Source: Pithys albifrons albifrons (taxonomy: Eukaryota; Chordata; Aves; Passeriformes; Thamnophilidae). From it: 64,000 nt of DNA. The notes under the pieces were generated by a model that worked only from the letters and a program-made list of their open reading frames with translations, was not told the origin of the DNA and searched no databases. Shown here piece after piece: positions 51,735 through 62,500 of this stretch (position 1 is the first letter of the stretch; every line of letters begins with the position of its first letter). The translations under genes were made by a program, and so were the position numbers. Where the stretch lies: positions 4,981,001-5,045,000 of the forward strand of contig NC_092471.1 in NCBI RefSeq assembly GCF_047495875.1. Direction: 5' to 3'.

Positions 51735-52310
51735 TTTATGAGATTTGGACTAGATAAGTGGGCTAAGGGGTTGAAGGTTGTCCAGACTGGAAGAATCAAA
51801 GGGTTGTAAATCAACAGCCCCAGGTCCAGCTGCCAATCAAGCACCAGTGGCATCCCCCAGGATCAATACATAAGCTGAAACTGTTCAACAGCCTTGTTAA
51901 CAACCTGGGCAACAGCACAGAGGGCACTGCAAATGCCTGGCAGTGGCCAACCCAGGGGAGGATGTTAGCAGAGGAAAGTCAACAAGCTGGAGAAAGGAAC
52001 TGACAGGAGCTCCTGAGGTTCCAAAACAGGTCCCACATCTGGTGTGGCAGAAACCCACACAGTAGCACAGGTTGGCTAAGGAACAGCTGTCAAGGGACTT
52101 GGCAGTCCTGGCAGACAAGTTAAACATGAGCCATCAGTGCCCCTGAAGGGCAGAAGGCCAAGGGCACACCAGGCTGAATGGGCAGAGGTGTGGCAACCAA
52201 GAGGAAACTTATGATTCCAGTCCCTATTCAGCATCCCTGAGAACACATCTGGAGCACTGGGGGCAGTTGGAGACCACATGGAGGCCACAAAGATAATCAG
52301 GACCACAAGG
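51735..52310 (+). mobile_element. CR1 LINE internal fragment (ORF2 reverse-transcriptase C-terminal part), inactive
   Basis: Sense-strand CR1 ORF2 remnant covering the end of the reverse transcriptase and the following region. Recognisable blocks in order: GTGGCATCCCCCAGGATCAATAC; CTGTTCAACAGCCTTGTTAACAACCTGGG (the LFN..NNL motif); CAGAGGGCACTGCAAATG; GGGACTTGGCAGTCCTGGCAGACAAG followed by ATGAGCCATCAGTG (the DLGVLVDNKL..S.Q region); GAACACATCTGGAGCACTGGGGGCAGTT (the LEYC.Q region); and GAGGCCACAAAGATAATCAGGA. At the expected FADD active-site position the two Asp codons are gone, and in-frame stops and indels follow, so it cannot encode an active enzyme. It ends well short of the CR1 3' terminus, next to an LTR-like unit. 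Confidence 0.93.
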
Positions 52311-52357
52311 ATAATCACATACAACCAAACACATGAAAACAGACTGGAAAAAAATAT

Positions 52358-52627
52358 TGTAACCAGATGTACTACTGACTGAAAACTGCATCTCTTTATT
52401 AAGCTGGTTCCTATTGGAAAAGCTCTGTGTGAAGGAGTCACTCAGGAACACAGAGCACACTGTGGCCAAGCCCGCCCAAACGGGGGGCCCACCGAGCCCG
52501 CCCAAACGGGGCCAGTGTTGTGGCTCCAGCAAAAGACACAGTGGTTTCACGTGTATAAAGCACGTACCTGTTTACTTCTACCATTAACAAGTGCCAGGCA
52601 GCAGGAGGAATTGTACTCATTGTTACA
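52358..52627. mobile_element. Solo-LTR-like element, 270 bp
   Basis: The unit is bounded by perfect short inverted termini, TGTAAC at 52358-52363 and GTTACA at 52622-52627, giving the TG...CA ends of a retroviral LTR. Read on plus it has an ATTGG (inverted CCAAT) at about 52413, two CCCGCCC GC-box copies (52471 and 52497) and GTATAAAG at about 52553-52560, a U3-promoter-like order, but no AATAAA downstream. Read on minus it has AATAAAG about 40 bp from its end but a poorer TATA. Orientation is therefore undecided. Flanks ATAT/ATGT agree in 3 of 4 bases, a weak target duplication. No retroviral internal sequence adjoins it. A DNA-element or chance origin is not excluded. Confidence 0.5.
52469..52513. 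repeat. Duplicated GC-box unit
   Basis: AGCCCGCCCAAACGGGG occurs twice, starting at 52469 and 52495 (26-bp period), inside the LTR-like unit. Each copy carries a CCCGCCC Sp1-type box. Such promoter-proximal duplications are common in LTR U3 regions. Confidence 0.85.
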
Positions 52628-53560
52628 ATGTTAAGCTGTTAAAAGTACAAGTCATTAAAATAAATGCTTTAACTGTATATGTGAAAGTCCAATTACAGCT
52701 GTAGAATCATGAAAACTGAGGGGTAAAGCTATTAAGTACTAACATACTATTGTACTTGGTACAAATACAAGAGCAGCTCAATTAGTTCATTTTAATTACT
52801 GCAAACCAGTATAAAATGTACCAATTTATCACACATTAACTCAACAGTTTAAGGTGCAGCTAAACATTGACAAAACATTGCACAAAACCCACAAAGCGAA
52901 AAAATTCTACACTGAACAAATTGGAAAACAGTAAATGCAATAAGATTTCTGAATTCACAAAACTGAACTAGGTAAAGTTGAGTGGATAAAACTGAATAAG
53001 CTGCCTTTTTCTTAAAGAAAGTGGTTTTTCATTAAAAAAATTTTTATAGTGCAGAAATACAAAAGACTAATCTGGGTCTAATTTTAAATTATAACTCACC
53101 AACTCTTAAAACTTTTAGTTGTCACTTTGATTCATGAAGATTGATGAACAATTGTTATCGATTTTGTGGAGTAACAATCCTTTAAAGCAGCAGTAGAGAA
53201 ACAATCGATATATTTTGACAGCTATTCCCACAGCACCACTGCCCAGAAAACCCTCCTGTGCCTCCTCCCTCCCCCAAGCTCTTCAGAACAGCTGTTTTCA
53301 CTCTGGCATATGATGGATTTGGAAATGGACTCAAGTTGAACTTAAGTTATCTCAAGATTTTCTTTATGCAAATATAACAACTTGTTATTTTCAACAGAAG
53401 TGATTAAAAAAAAGAAAATATTGGTGCCCAAATTTGCATCCCAACTGCAACTTTCCCATATTTCATAAGAAAAGAAAGGAGGGGGGGGTGGAACTCCCTA
53501 CTTCAACAAACAGTTGTGCATTGAAATACAGGGCTTTGATTAAAAATTGTAAAAAGCCCA

Positions 53561-53622
53561 AAGCAAAACAAGAACAAAACCCCCAATCGACCAACCAACA
53601 AACACACACAACAAAAAAACTC
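53561..53622. repeat. A/C-rich low-complexity tract
   Basis: AAAACAAGAACAAAACCCCC followed by ACCAACCAACAAACACACACAAC. The Gln/Asn/Thr/Lys-rich frame over it is a composition artefact. Confidence 0.78.
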
Positions 53623-54049
53623 CAGGGAAGCACAGCTTCAGTAAGCATGTTACAAGGTGGATCCTGTCACACCTGGCAAGAACATCCTACCTGCAAGAGT
53701 TCTAACACTGTGCTCACTGAAAGGCAAATCCAGATAGAGTTGTACTCAAAGAGGCACAAAACAACCCATGTGCCACTTTGCCACACTTGATACAAGTCAT
53801 ATATTCCCTTTAAATCGCATAGAGTTTTTAGTCAGTCATTGGATTGGCTGCAGCACAAGTTGATCTGGGCTGACTTAGGCATTCATTGAAGGACAAGGTG
53901 ACTATAATCCGTTTATTAGCACAGCAGAGCTCAAGCAAGGAGGCCAAGGACAAAACTCTCTGATGGCACTGTGCATCCTATGCTATTCATTCCTTCATGC
54001 TGTTTGTTACTGTTGTTTACAAGAATATGTGGCTTAAGGAGGGGTTTTC

Positions 54050-54071
54050 CTGTCTCATATGTATGAGACAG
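54050..54071. repeat. Perfect 10-bp inverted repeat (hairpin)
   Basis: CTGTCTCATA, a 2-nt centre TG, then TATGAGACAG. The stem is perfect. There is no adjacent T run or gene, so a terminator role has no support. It is probably chance or a small palindrome. Confidence 0.85.
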
Positions 54072-54724
54072 ATCAGATGAAAGATAAACAGAATTTAAAG
54101 ATAAACAGTATTCTTTTGTTGAACAGTCATCTTTATAATAATTTAAATGATACCATATCTCTATGTGGAAAGGAAAATAAAGAACATGCACACACAATGC
54201 AAAGGGAGAGGAAAAAAGATTCAATCAACTTGCAGATCCAGACAGTCCAGGTTACAGCCTGGACAAGGGAGAGTGAGAAAGTGTTTGAGTGTCACTTCAC
54301 CAACAGGGGGAATTTTACATGTTCATTAATAAGATTTGATTCTGGCTGATCTACTTTCCTCACTCTGCTCTCACTCTTCAGGACATTTATGCATAAAATT
54401 CTGCTGGCTTGGCTGGAATCCTGATGGAAACGTATATTTTGTTTTATTCCTCTTTTTTTTATTACTATCACTAACCTATTTTTCACTTTTGCTAAAGTAG
54501 GCAACTCAGAACTTTTGTTATGCAAATCCTGCAAACAATGTCACACCACTGGTGGGTCAAATTTGAATTCTCAGTAATAAATACATACAAGTCAGTTATC
54601 TCAAAATCATTCTTCAAGATTATTCTACTAATGATTCAAAATACATTTGAGATAAGTCTAACATGCCACTGAGCATGTTCAAGAAAAAATTACATTCACT
54701 GAATACATTATCCTCTGTGGAGTA

Positions 54725-55130
54725 TTTATTCAGAATGATTCAATAAGTTTCACCATTTTTCTTCCTATCATATTCAAAAATTAGTTGCTCAGTGGCAACT
54801 AATCTGTCAATAGTATTTCCACAAGGTCCAGGTTTTTTGCTTCCCTTCCCAATAATCACAGCTACTTTGACCACTTGGCCTATTGGCTCATATGAACTAT
54901 CTGCTTGTTTTAATCTCTCAATTGCTGTACTAAGATTCACTTTGATTCTCTCAAACCTTACCCAAGGGTCAAAAGAAGAACCAAAGGTCTGAGCTGCAGC
55001 ACTTTGTTAGCAGATGACCTCGCTGAAGGCAAACTCTACAGTCTTGTCAGCCTCGTTATTCCCTCCAAGCATGTCCATCAACTTTTTTTAATTACTTGCT
55101 CATTGGCAGAATCAGAAAGTGCTTCACTAA
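54725..55130 (-). pseudogene. Degenerate protein-coding block, unassigned (minus)
   Basis: On the minus strand one frame stays coding-like from about 55095 to the TGA at 54740-54742, about 117 codons with a single internal TAA. Pieces in order: LMDMLGGNNEADKTVEFAFS, EVIC(stop)QSAAAQ, TFGSSFDPWVRFERIKVNLS, TAIERLKQADSSYEPIGQVV, KVAVIIGKGSKKPGPCGNTI, DRLVATEQLIFEYDRKKNGE. Upstream, across an A7 run, a shifted frame gives SEALSDSANEQVIKK, consistent with a frameshift. An AATAAA follows the stop within 20 bp (plus-strand TTTATT at 54725-54730). No introns or poly(A) tail are visible. The protein family is not recognised. A single decayed terminal exon or an old processed copy both fit. Confidence 0.5.
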
Positions 55131-58100
55131 TTGTACAGCTTCACAACGTTTTTCTGTACAGTGTTAATGCCTGAAGTCATACCAGCCACAACATTTGTTA
55201 TTAAAAGTTCCATAAATATATTGTCTCGGAATTATTATAACTACAAGGATTTAGACAATGCCAGCAAATATTCAGGTGCCTTTGCATGGATTTAGTTTTT
55301 CCTATAACAACAACAAAATATATTAAAAGAAAATTAACAAGGAGTCTTCATTAACAACATGTATATCATAAAGCAACCAAGCCAAAAGGTACTTTTGTAA
55401 ACATGATGTCAGGGAAAAGAAAGATCTCAGAGATATTTTGCCATTTCAGTAGAACAGTTGGGAGCAAACAGCAGCAGTAACTCTGCTCTACTGCATGTCA
55501 TTTCAGAGTTTACACACAATAGTTCACAAGATTTATGGCAAGTTAGTTATACTTATATCCCATGGCATTTTAGCCCTCAACAGCAGAAGAAAAAAATAAA
55601 AAGAACTACAAAGAGAGGTGGCTGCTGCAGCCTGTCCTCCTCCACCAGCACTGCTGTTCCTGGAGTGCTGAGGGACTGACTCCATTCAGGATTAACCAGC
55701 TGGGAGGGCAGAGAACAAGACAACAAACATCCATAGGAGTTGGTAGGATGTTATTTGGTGGAAGAACTGATGAGTGGAAGTGAGAGAGAGTGATCTGACA
55801 GCCACAGAGCTACAAAACAGGGGAACCAACTCACTGTACTCACTTCATTGGCTACTGGATTTTACACAGCACAAAGAAATAACATTACCTAAAACTACTA
55901 TTCCACCCCCACCATCACCATCCCTTCTTTGCAAGGTTTCCTTAGAAATCAACAATATTCCACCCACGGTTTTTAAAGATAATTCATTTTCTCAGCACAA
56001 AGTTTTATTGCATGCAGCAGTAGCAATGAATTTGCACTCTAATTCTCGTTTTTAACTTCTGCTTGCTGGTACAGAGCCAGAGAACCTTCCAGAATTTCTG
56101 GTAAAACATTATTTTGGGTTTCCTTGATAGTGTTGAGCACTAACAGCTTCAGAAGGCCCTTGGGGACATCAGTAAGTGTTTTATAAGTTTAGCAGCTCAG
56201 TTTTCTCACCAGGCTATGGTTTTTGTCATGTAATCTAAAAAAATCTACATCTGCACAAGATCATCAGTTCCTGCTTTCCACTGAGCTACCAGATGAAAAT
56301 GCTTGTCCCACAGTAAGTAGTAATGACACACTGTCCTCACTGCAGCCTGTTCTGGAGAAGGAAAATGACTGTGGAATGCCCCAAACAAATCCTTTTACAG
56401 AAAGTGTTTCCAGTTAAAGAAGGACAAAAGAACAATCTATACCATAAACAACCTTAATGCTTAAAGGCAGAATGAGAGTGAAGGTTGAACATGAAGTAAG
56501 ATTTAATTCTGTATTTCAGACCTTTTAAATGGATGAATATCAGTTTGAAAACCTGGTTTCAACTACTTCTCGTAGAAAAGTAAATAAAAAGCCAATTGCA
56601 AAGACAAGTCCAGAATGCCTTGAGGACAGATTGTCTGCAACTGGCTGGGAAAGAAATTTTCTCCTCTATGAATGGAACTTACTCTCTATGTTCCTTCTCT
56701 CATACTGCACAATTGATGACTTCAATCTATCTATCATTTAACATATTTACAAAATTAAATCTGGCTCAGATGAAGGAATTTGGACCAAATCTCATTTTGT
56801 AGCTATTTTAGTTGGCAAAGTTGGATATGATAATATTTTCATAAAAGTTTTACTTGCCATTGTGTGAGTTCAAGGGGATCTATAGAAGTTGGGTATGTTT
56901 CAATAGCTAATAAGGCAGCAATTTCTTTGATGGCACAAGCAAATTAATTAACTTTCCTATGACATTCTCTTGTCATTATTGTTAATTCTAAATTAATCCT
57001 GAGAAACCAACATTTTATTTGCTTAAGTGGGAGGATTACTGATCCTATTACAGATACTACACAGTTTCAGTGAGGAAACTGTGACATCTTCAGAAGTCCA
57101 GGGTATATATAGACTGCCAGACCTTTTCCAATAGGATGTTCCATGGAAGCAGCTCTTGTTCCCCTGGTGGGATTGTGAGTGTGGGTCTAAAGTCTTCTCA
57201 TACTGACATATAACACAGCCAGTTCCAAAATACTGGATGGTGACTAATACAAAATTACCCTGGAAAAAAAAAGATTAAAAGAATTCTTCTACTGATTGGA
57301 ATTGCCATTAAAACATCCATCAGGGAAGATAATACAAGAATAAATTTGCTTCCAAAGCAGAGCTTTCCTCTTGCAACTTAAGATACTGACACATTTTCTT
57401 CACGAAGAACCTTTCACTGGGCTCTTAAAAATTCCAAAGAGCAAATATTTGGGGTTTAGCCTGTGCTTTAGTTTTGGGTATTTCACCTTTGAGAACTTTA
57501 GTCAGAGAGGCAAATGATGGCATAAATAAATTTATTTAAAAAACCAAACAAACCAACAAAAATAGAAAGAGGTTTTTAACCATTGGAAAGAGAAATCTTT
57601 GTAATATCCTTGCAACTGGAAGACAACAATCAAGCTGGTTTTAACCAGCACAACTGATTTATTTTCATTCAGACAGGACTCTTACATGCACAGCTGACTA
57701 ATAGCTGGGGAGAGGCAGGCTAGAAATGGAAAGGAATTTTTCAGCCAATGTTTCCAAATTTTTCTACCCATTCATTTTGGAACAAAGGGATATGTATGTA
57801 TGTGCTCCACAAACAATTCATCAATTCAAAACAAATAAATGCAGTGTGTATATTTCCAGCCTGTGGTAGTTCTGAAGTAATTTATATCAGTTTAATTTAA
57901 AAATATCTTCTTAGAGATATTTGTGATTAAGTATCAGCTGCAGTTACTTTGTGCAGAAGTGGGAAAAACATCTGGTAGTGAAAAACAGACCTTGAGCTTG
58001 CTGACACAGTTGGAATCACAGTGAATGGGAAACAGGAGAGAAATGATGAGCTCTGCCCAGCACAATATGATAAAGTCACTTGAGCAGAGTCCCCAAAAGA

Positions 58101-59440
58101 GCTGTTATCACTCTAAATACCAACTTAATGGTTCTGTCCTTCATATGTATTTTGAAATTCCTCATATAGACTGTATAACCTTCAATGGTGACTAACAGGT
58201 ATTCTTTTTGTTCTTAAACTTGGCCTCAGGTTAATTTGGAATAATCTGGTGCACACTGGCCATGTGACCCTTGCAATGAACACACTTTTATTATTTATGG
58301 ATGGCCTTGTAAACTGGGAAGTCCATCTGCTCCTGGCTGCAAGGTTTGCATGACATGATTCAGTGATTCACCACGAGACTAAATTATCAGATATTTCAGC
58401 CAAATTTTTCAAAAATTTTAGTTTTTAGAAGCAGTGTGAAACAAAAAAATACTCAATGCAAATTGAGTCATTTGAGATCACTTCATAACAATGAAGTTAT
58501 TTTCTCACATCACCTTTTAGTGTAAGAGTTGAGGAATGTCACGAAAGCATGAAAAAATTCAGTATAGGAAAAAATTCCATGAATTAGCAGTTACAAGACA
58601 ATTCAATAGGATTAGAGCCTCAGGTTTTTTTCATAAAATATTCTTTCATGAAATACAAATCAAACACAAAGTACTCCTTTCACTCAATTGCTACTGGAAT
58701 GTGTCTCAGTACTTGATCATAAAAGCTCTGCTGATACACTGAGAAGGCAAGAGATAACTCATGGCACAAGATCTGCCTTTGCAATAAATCCAGACAGGTT
58801 GGACAAGGCCAAACACTTTACAAAAACTGTTTCCATTATTATGAACTGAGGAACATAATTGAATATGTGAAGCATATTAAGGCTTCAAAACCTCAGATGA
58901 CTATTCTGGCATTACCAAATCACACTACATTGCATATAATCCTTTAAATTATATTCCAACAGTGGCTGCAATCAGCAGTCAGCAAAAAGCAGTTCATCAC
59001 TCCTGACTCTAAGGGCCATCCCCAGACTTACAGTAACAGTTACTTCATTCAGTTTATAAATTTCCTTAAGGTAACTCTTTTTTGTTGTTGCTAACTCCTT
59101 GATGTTCACTGGTTCTTTTCAGTGTAAATCAAACAGACACACTATAGATCTATTTTTAAAAAGCGAACCAGAATTCATTTATATTTGGCCTCCTCTTTCC
59201 TCACTGATTATTGATGTCAAGGTCATCCCTGCAACCATCAGCTCCCAAATTGCAGCTCCATCAGGATTACAGGGCACCAACAGCTCTGCTTCCCTTTCCT
59301 GCAGGGGCTGATGTTAAAGTGTGGCAGCTTCAGGAACACTTTAAAATACAAACCCACTGACTTTTCTCTCTCCCGGCAAAAAGTATAAATTAGCTATTTC
59401 TATGAACTATACTTGAAAAAGGGTTAAAAAAAAATCCCAC
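55131..59440. other. Gene-free stretch
   Basis: No gene supported. A weak coding-like pair of short plus-strand frames (56223-56417, 56529-56741) and an inverted repeat at 57061-57084 are the only items noted. Confidence 0.55.
57061..57084. repeat. Perfect 9-bp inverted repeat
   Basis: CACAGTTTC, six-base loop AGTGAG, then GAAACTGTG. A small hairpin without obvious function. Confidence 0.85.
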
Positions 59441-59560
59441 CTCGGTCAGTACAAAGCTTTGCAATTGTAAACCCACCAAACTGACGCACTAGAGGGCACG
59501 ATTTAGCCAAAAATGTGCTTTGTCGGCAGGACGACGGGTGGGGGGATGGAGGAACACAAA
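59441..59560. promoter_or_regulatory. Small CpG cluster
   Basis: About seven CpGs in ~110 bp (CTCGG, GACGC, GGCACGA, GTCGG, GGACGACGGG), which stands out against the CpG-poor surroundings, and includes the CTCF-like motif at 59486-59499. It may be a regulatory element kept hypomethylated by protein binding. Confidence 0.35.
59486..59499 (+). promoter_or_regulatory. CTCF-like binding site
   Basis: GCACTAGAGGGCAC matches the vertebrate CTCF core (CCAC[C/T]AG[A/G][G/T]GGC[A/G][C/G]) at 13 of 14 positions, differing only at the first base. Known CTCF biology makes this a candidate loop anchor or insulator. Binding in cells is inference. Confidence 0.5.
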
Positions 59561-62500
59561 GAGCTCTTCTCTTATAATGCAACAGTAATGGCTAGGAAAA
59601 TGTTAAAATTGATTTTATCTGAATTATCCTTTTCATCATGCCTAAAACAAGATTACAAAGATGCTCTTTAGAGAGATGTCCTTCTCACTCTTCAATACCC
59701 TGAACTGGAAGAGGTTGGATGAGGAAAGATGCTCCATAAAGTATATTTTAATGAAAGTGTGGCAAAGAAAAATCTCCCCAAGAGTCCTGGTGCACACAAG
59801 TGTTCAGGGAAAAGAACAGACCTGTCAGAAAGAATTTCTTGGAAAAGGCACGATAAATTATTTTGGGTTTCCATTCCATTTGCAAACTTCAGTGTCTAGT
59901 TTTCATAATGACACTTTATAGCCAGCAGCCTGAAAGGTACTACTCACTTCCCAATAAAAGTAACCCCAAAGGTGTCTAAAATTAGAATTATATTTTAATA
60001 CACTTTTCTTGCCTTGCTGCTGCCTGAACTTGTACAGAGAGTTGGAAATGATAACCACTACAACTTGGAGGAACACAACACCTTCCCTGGAGCCAAATAA
60101 CACAGCAGTGCTGCATAAGGGGGAAAAAAAAAGGTAACACTACTTGCAATTCCCTCACCTTATTTAGCTCCATTCAAGTTGATTTGTAACACACAAGAAG
60201 ATGCACAACCTCATGTTTTGGTGGCTCATCACTTCAAACTATTACAATTACTAAACCATACTGTAGTAATATTGGCAACATCTCTGCTGCAAATTCTCTG
60301 ATGGGCAGATCAACAGGAGAGAGTGAATTGCTCCACAGGAATGAGCTTCTCTTCAGTCCACTGCAGCTGATTGCTCAGTACAAACCAGTATTGTTATTTT
60401 TAAAGCATTTACGGTTGTCAGTAGGCAGATATTAACAGTAAAGAAAAATAATACAGTTGCTCCAAATGATATTCAGAAATGCTGAACATCAAAGGTGTTA
60501 CCAGGCAAGTAGATCATATTTTCTCTATAAAGAAGTTTAACCTCTGACTTCACAGCCTTAAGGCAGTTGTGCCTCCTAATCAGCCTCTGTGTCTCTCAAC
60601 CTTCCTCCTGCAGTTGCTGAAATCATTAGGCAGGGAATTGGTGAGGAAGCCATGGAAACTCACACTAACAGCAGGGAATAAAAGTCTTAATGGTGATAAC
60701 TCACACTAAAAATGACAATTTATGGTTTTTTACAGCATGTAATATAATTTATGGCATGTTACACACTGATGTATATGCCTAATGAGTGTTGTAGAAAGCC
60801 ATAAATCATCAGCGTTTCCAACTTCCCATTAAGACCTCATTTATTACACTGCTCCAAAGTATATTCTCATGATAACCACACCCTTGTCTTGCTTTATTAT
60901 AATATAGATAAAAGAGAGAAAAGGTAGATGTAACAGCAGCCTCACACAATATTAAAACCAAAACCACACTCCAATCCAGCAGAATAATAAAAAAAAAATT
61001 AAAAAAAGTCTTTGCACTGACTTTCCAGATTTTATTTATTTTATTAACAACTGAGGGAGCACACAAAAACATTTTATCACATTTATCCTCTGCAATGTAA
61101 TACCTCATTTAAAGAGGTAATATAAAAGGGGAATAAAAAAAAAAAGCCTGTCTCCAGAGCAACAGTTCCCTCCACTGATGACTATCATCATACTTAATCT
61201 GGTATTATGGGCTAGTGTGGTTGCAATATGCATAAAAGAATCCAGAGCTGAAGAATCAGTAGCCAATCTTAAATAACCACGTTACCCTAAAAAAAAAGTG
61301 CTTAATATTGAGAAGACAGACAAAACCCCAAATAATACAGAGCATTCTGATGATACAAAACACTGAGCATCAAAGGAAGATTAAAAAAAGAAATCCATAA
61401 GAAAGAAAAAAATAATAAGACAAACATGGTATGTCTGGACACTGTTTTGGGGTTTGCCTGGGACTTTTGCTTTAGGCATTAGTTTCTAAGTCTCTGGATA
61501 ATTATTTGAACAGCTCAGAGAAAAATCAAGTGAAATTTCATAAATTTCAGATGAGAGGCTGCAAACAGTGCCTGGTGTGTTATTAAGGAATGTCCTTTAA
61601 AAAAAAAAAGAATAAATCTCAAGGACAGGACAGAACTTCTGGTCAAACTGAAAGCAAAAAACCACACTCTGAGAACTGTTAACAACCTGCAGATCAGTCT
61701 AAGTGGTTGACCTTTAAAACCCCTTTTTTTTCTTTTAAACACAATTCTATGGATCATACATACAAAAATGCCTTTATCCATAAACACGAGTGTAATGAAA
61801 ACAGGTGAGATTATGCCAACCATAAAACAAACACAGCTGGTTTATGTTTTAGCTTTAATATTTCATTAAACGTTGCAAGAGCTCCATCAAAGCAGTACTG
61901 CTATTCAAAAGGATTCATTTTATTTGTGGTAGTCTTGAGAAACAGAGTTTACAGGTCTCCCTACAGAAGCCACTTACCCACCTTTCTGTGTACACAAAGG
62001 GCAATGTTTGCAACCCTAAAAGGCAAACACCAAATAGAGTTGGAAACACAGCCCACATATTTTTGTTAAGATACCCACTTCTATCTCAGAAGTGGAAACT
62101 AAACCAGGCAACTTCTTTCAGTTCCCTGTTGCAGTAACTGTATCACACAAACTTCCCTTATCAGCAAATATAACAAAAGTCATAAAACAATTTGGGTTGG
62201 AGGGACCACAGTGACCTGATCTGGGGGACAATTTCAGAAATGGTCACTTATATGCTCTCATTTCTCCAGGAACCTTCTTTTGGAGTAGAGATAGGACAAA
62301 AAACCATTAGCCATAAAACAATGTGCCCAAAACAACTCTTCAGCTGGAACACTATGTATGACCAAGAAGAGGTTATTTCTCAGCTTTTCTCAGTGCTGTA
62401 ACAGAAATATGTCATTCTTGGAGACAGAATGAAAAGGACCCTGCTAGAGCCAGATGAATTCTGGTTTGTCCACACCAGAGTCCCTCAATTTGCACTATGC

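Larger units (their letters stand above)
52628..54724. other. Gene-free stretch
   Basis: No gene supported. Holds an A/C-rich tract (53561-53622) and a perfect 10-bp inverted repeat (54050-54071). Confidence 0.6.

Noticed and set aside
52076..52620. Minus-strand frames of 121, 108 and 60 codons
   Set aside because: They run antisense through the CR1 reverse-transcriptase remnant and the LTR-like unit, and show no domain of their own.
53432..53439. Octamer ATTTGCAT, also near 39434 and 45783
   Set aside because: An 8-mer of this composition is expected several times by chance in 64 kb of AT-rich DNA.
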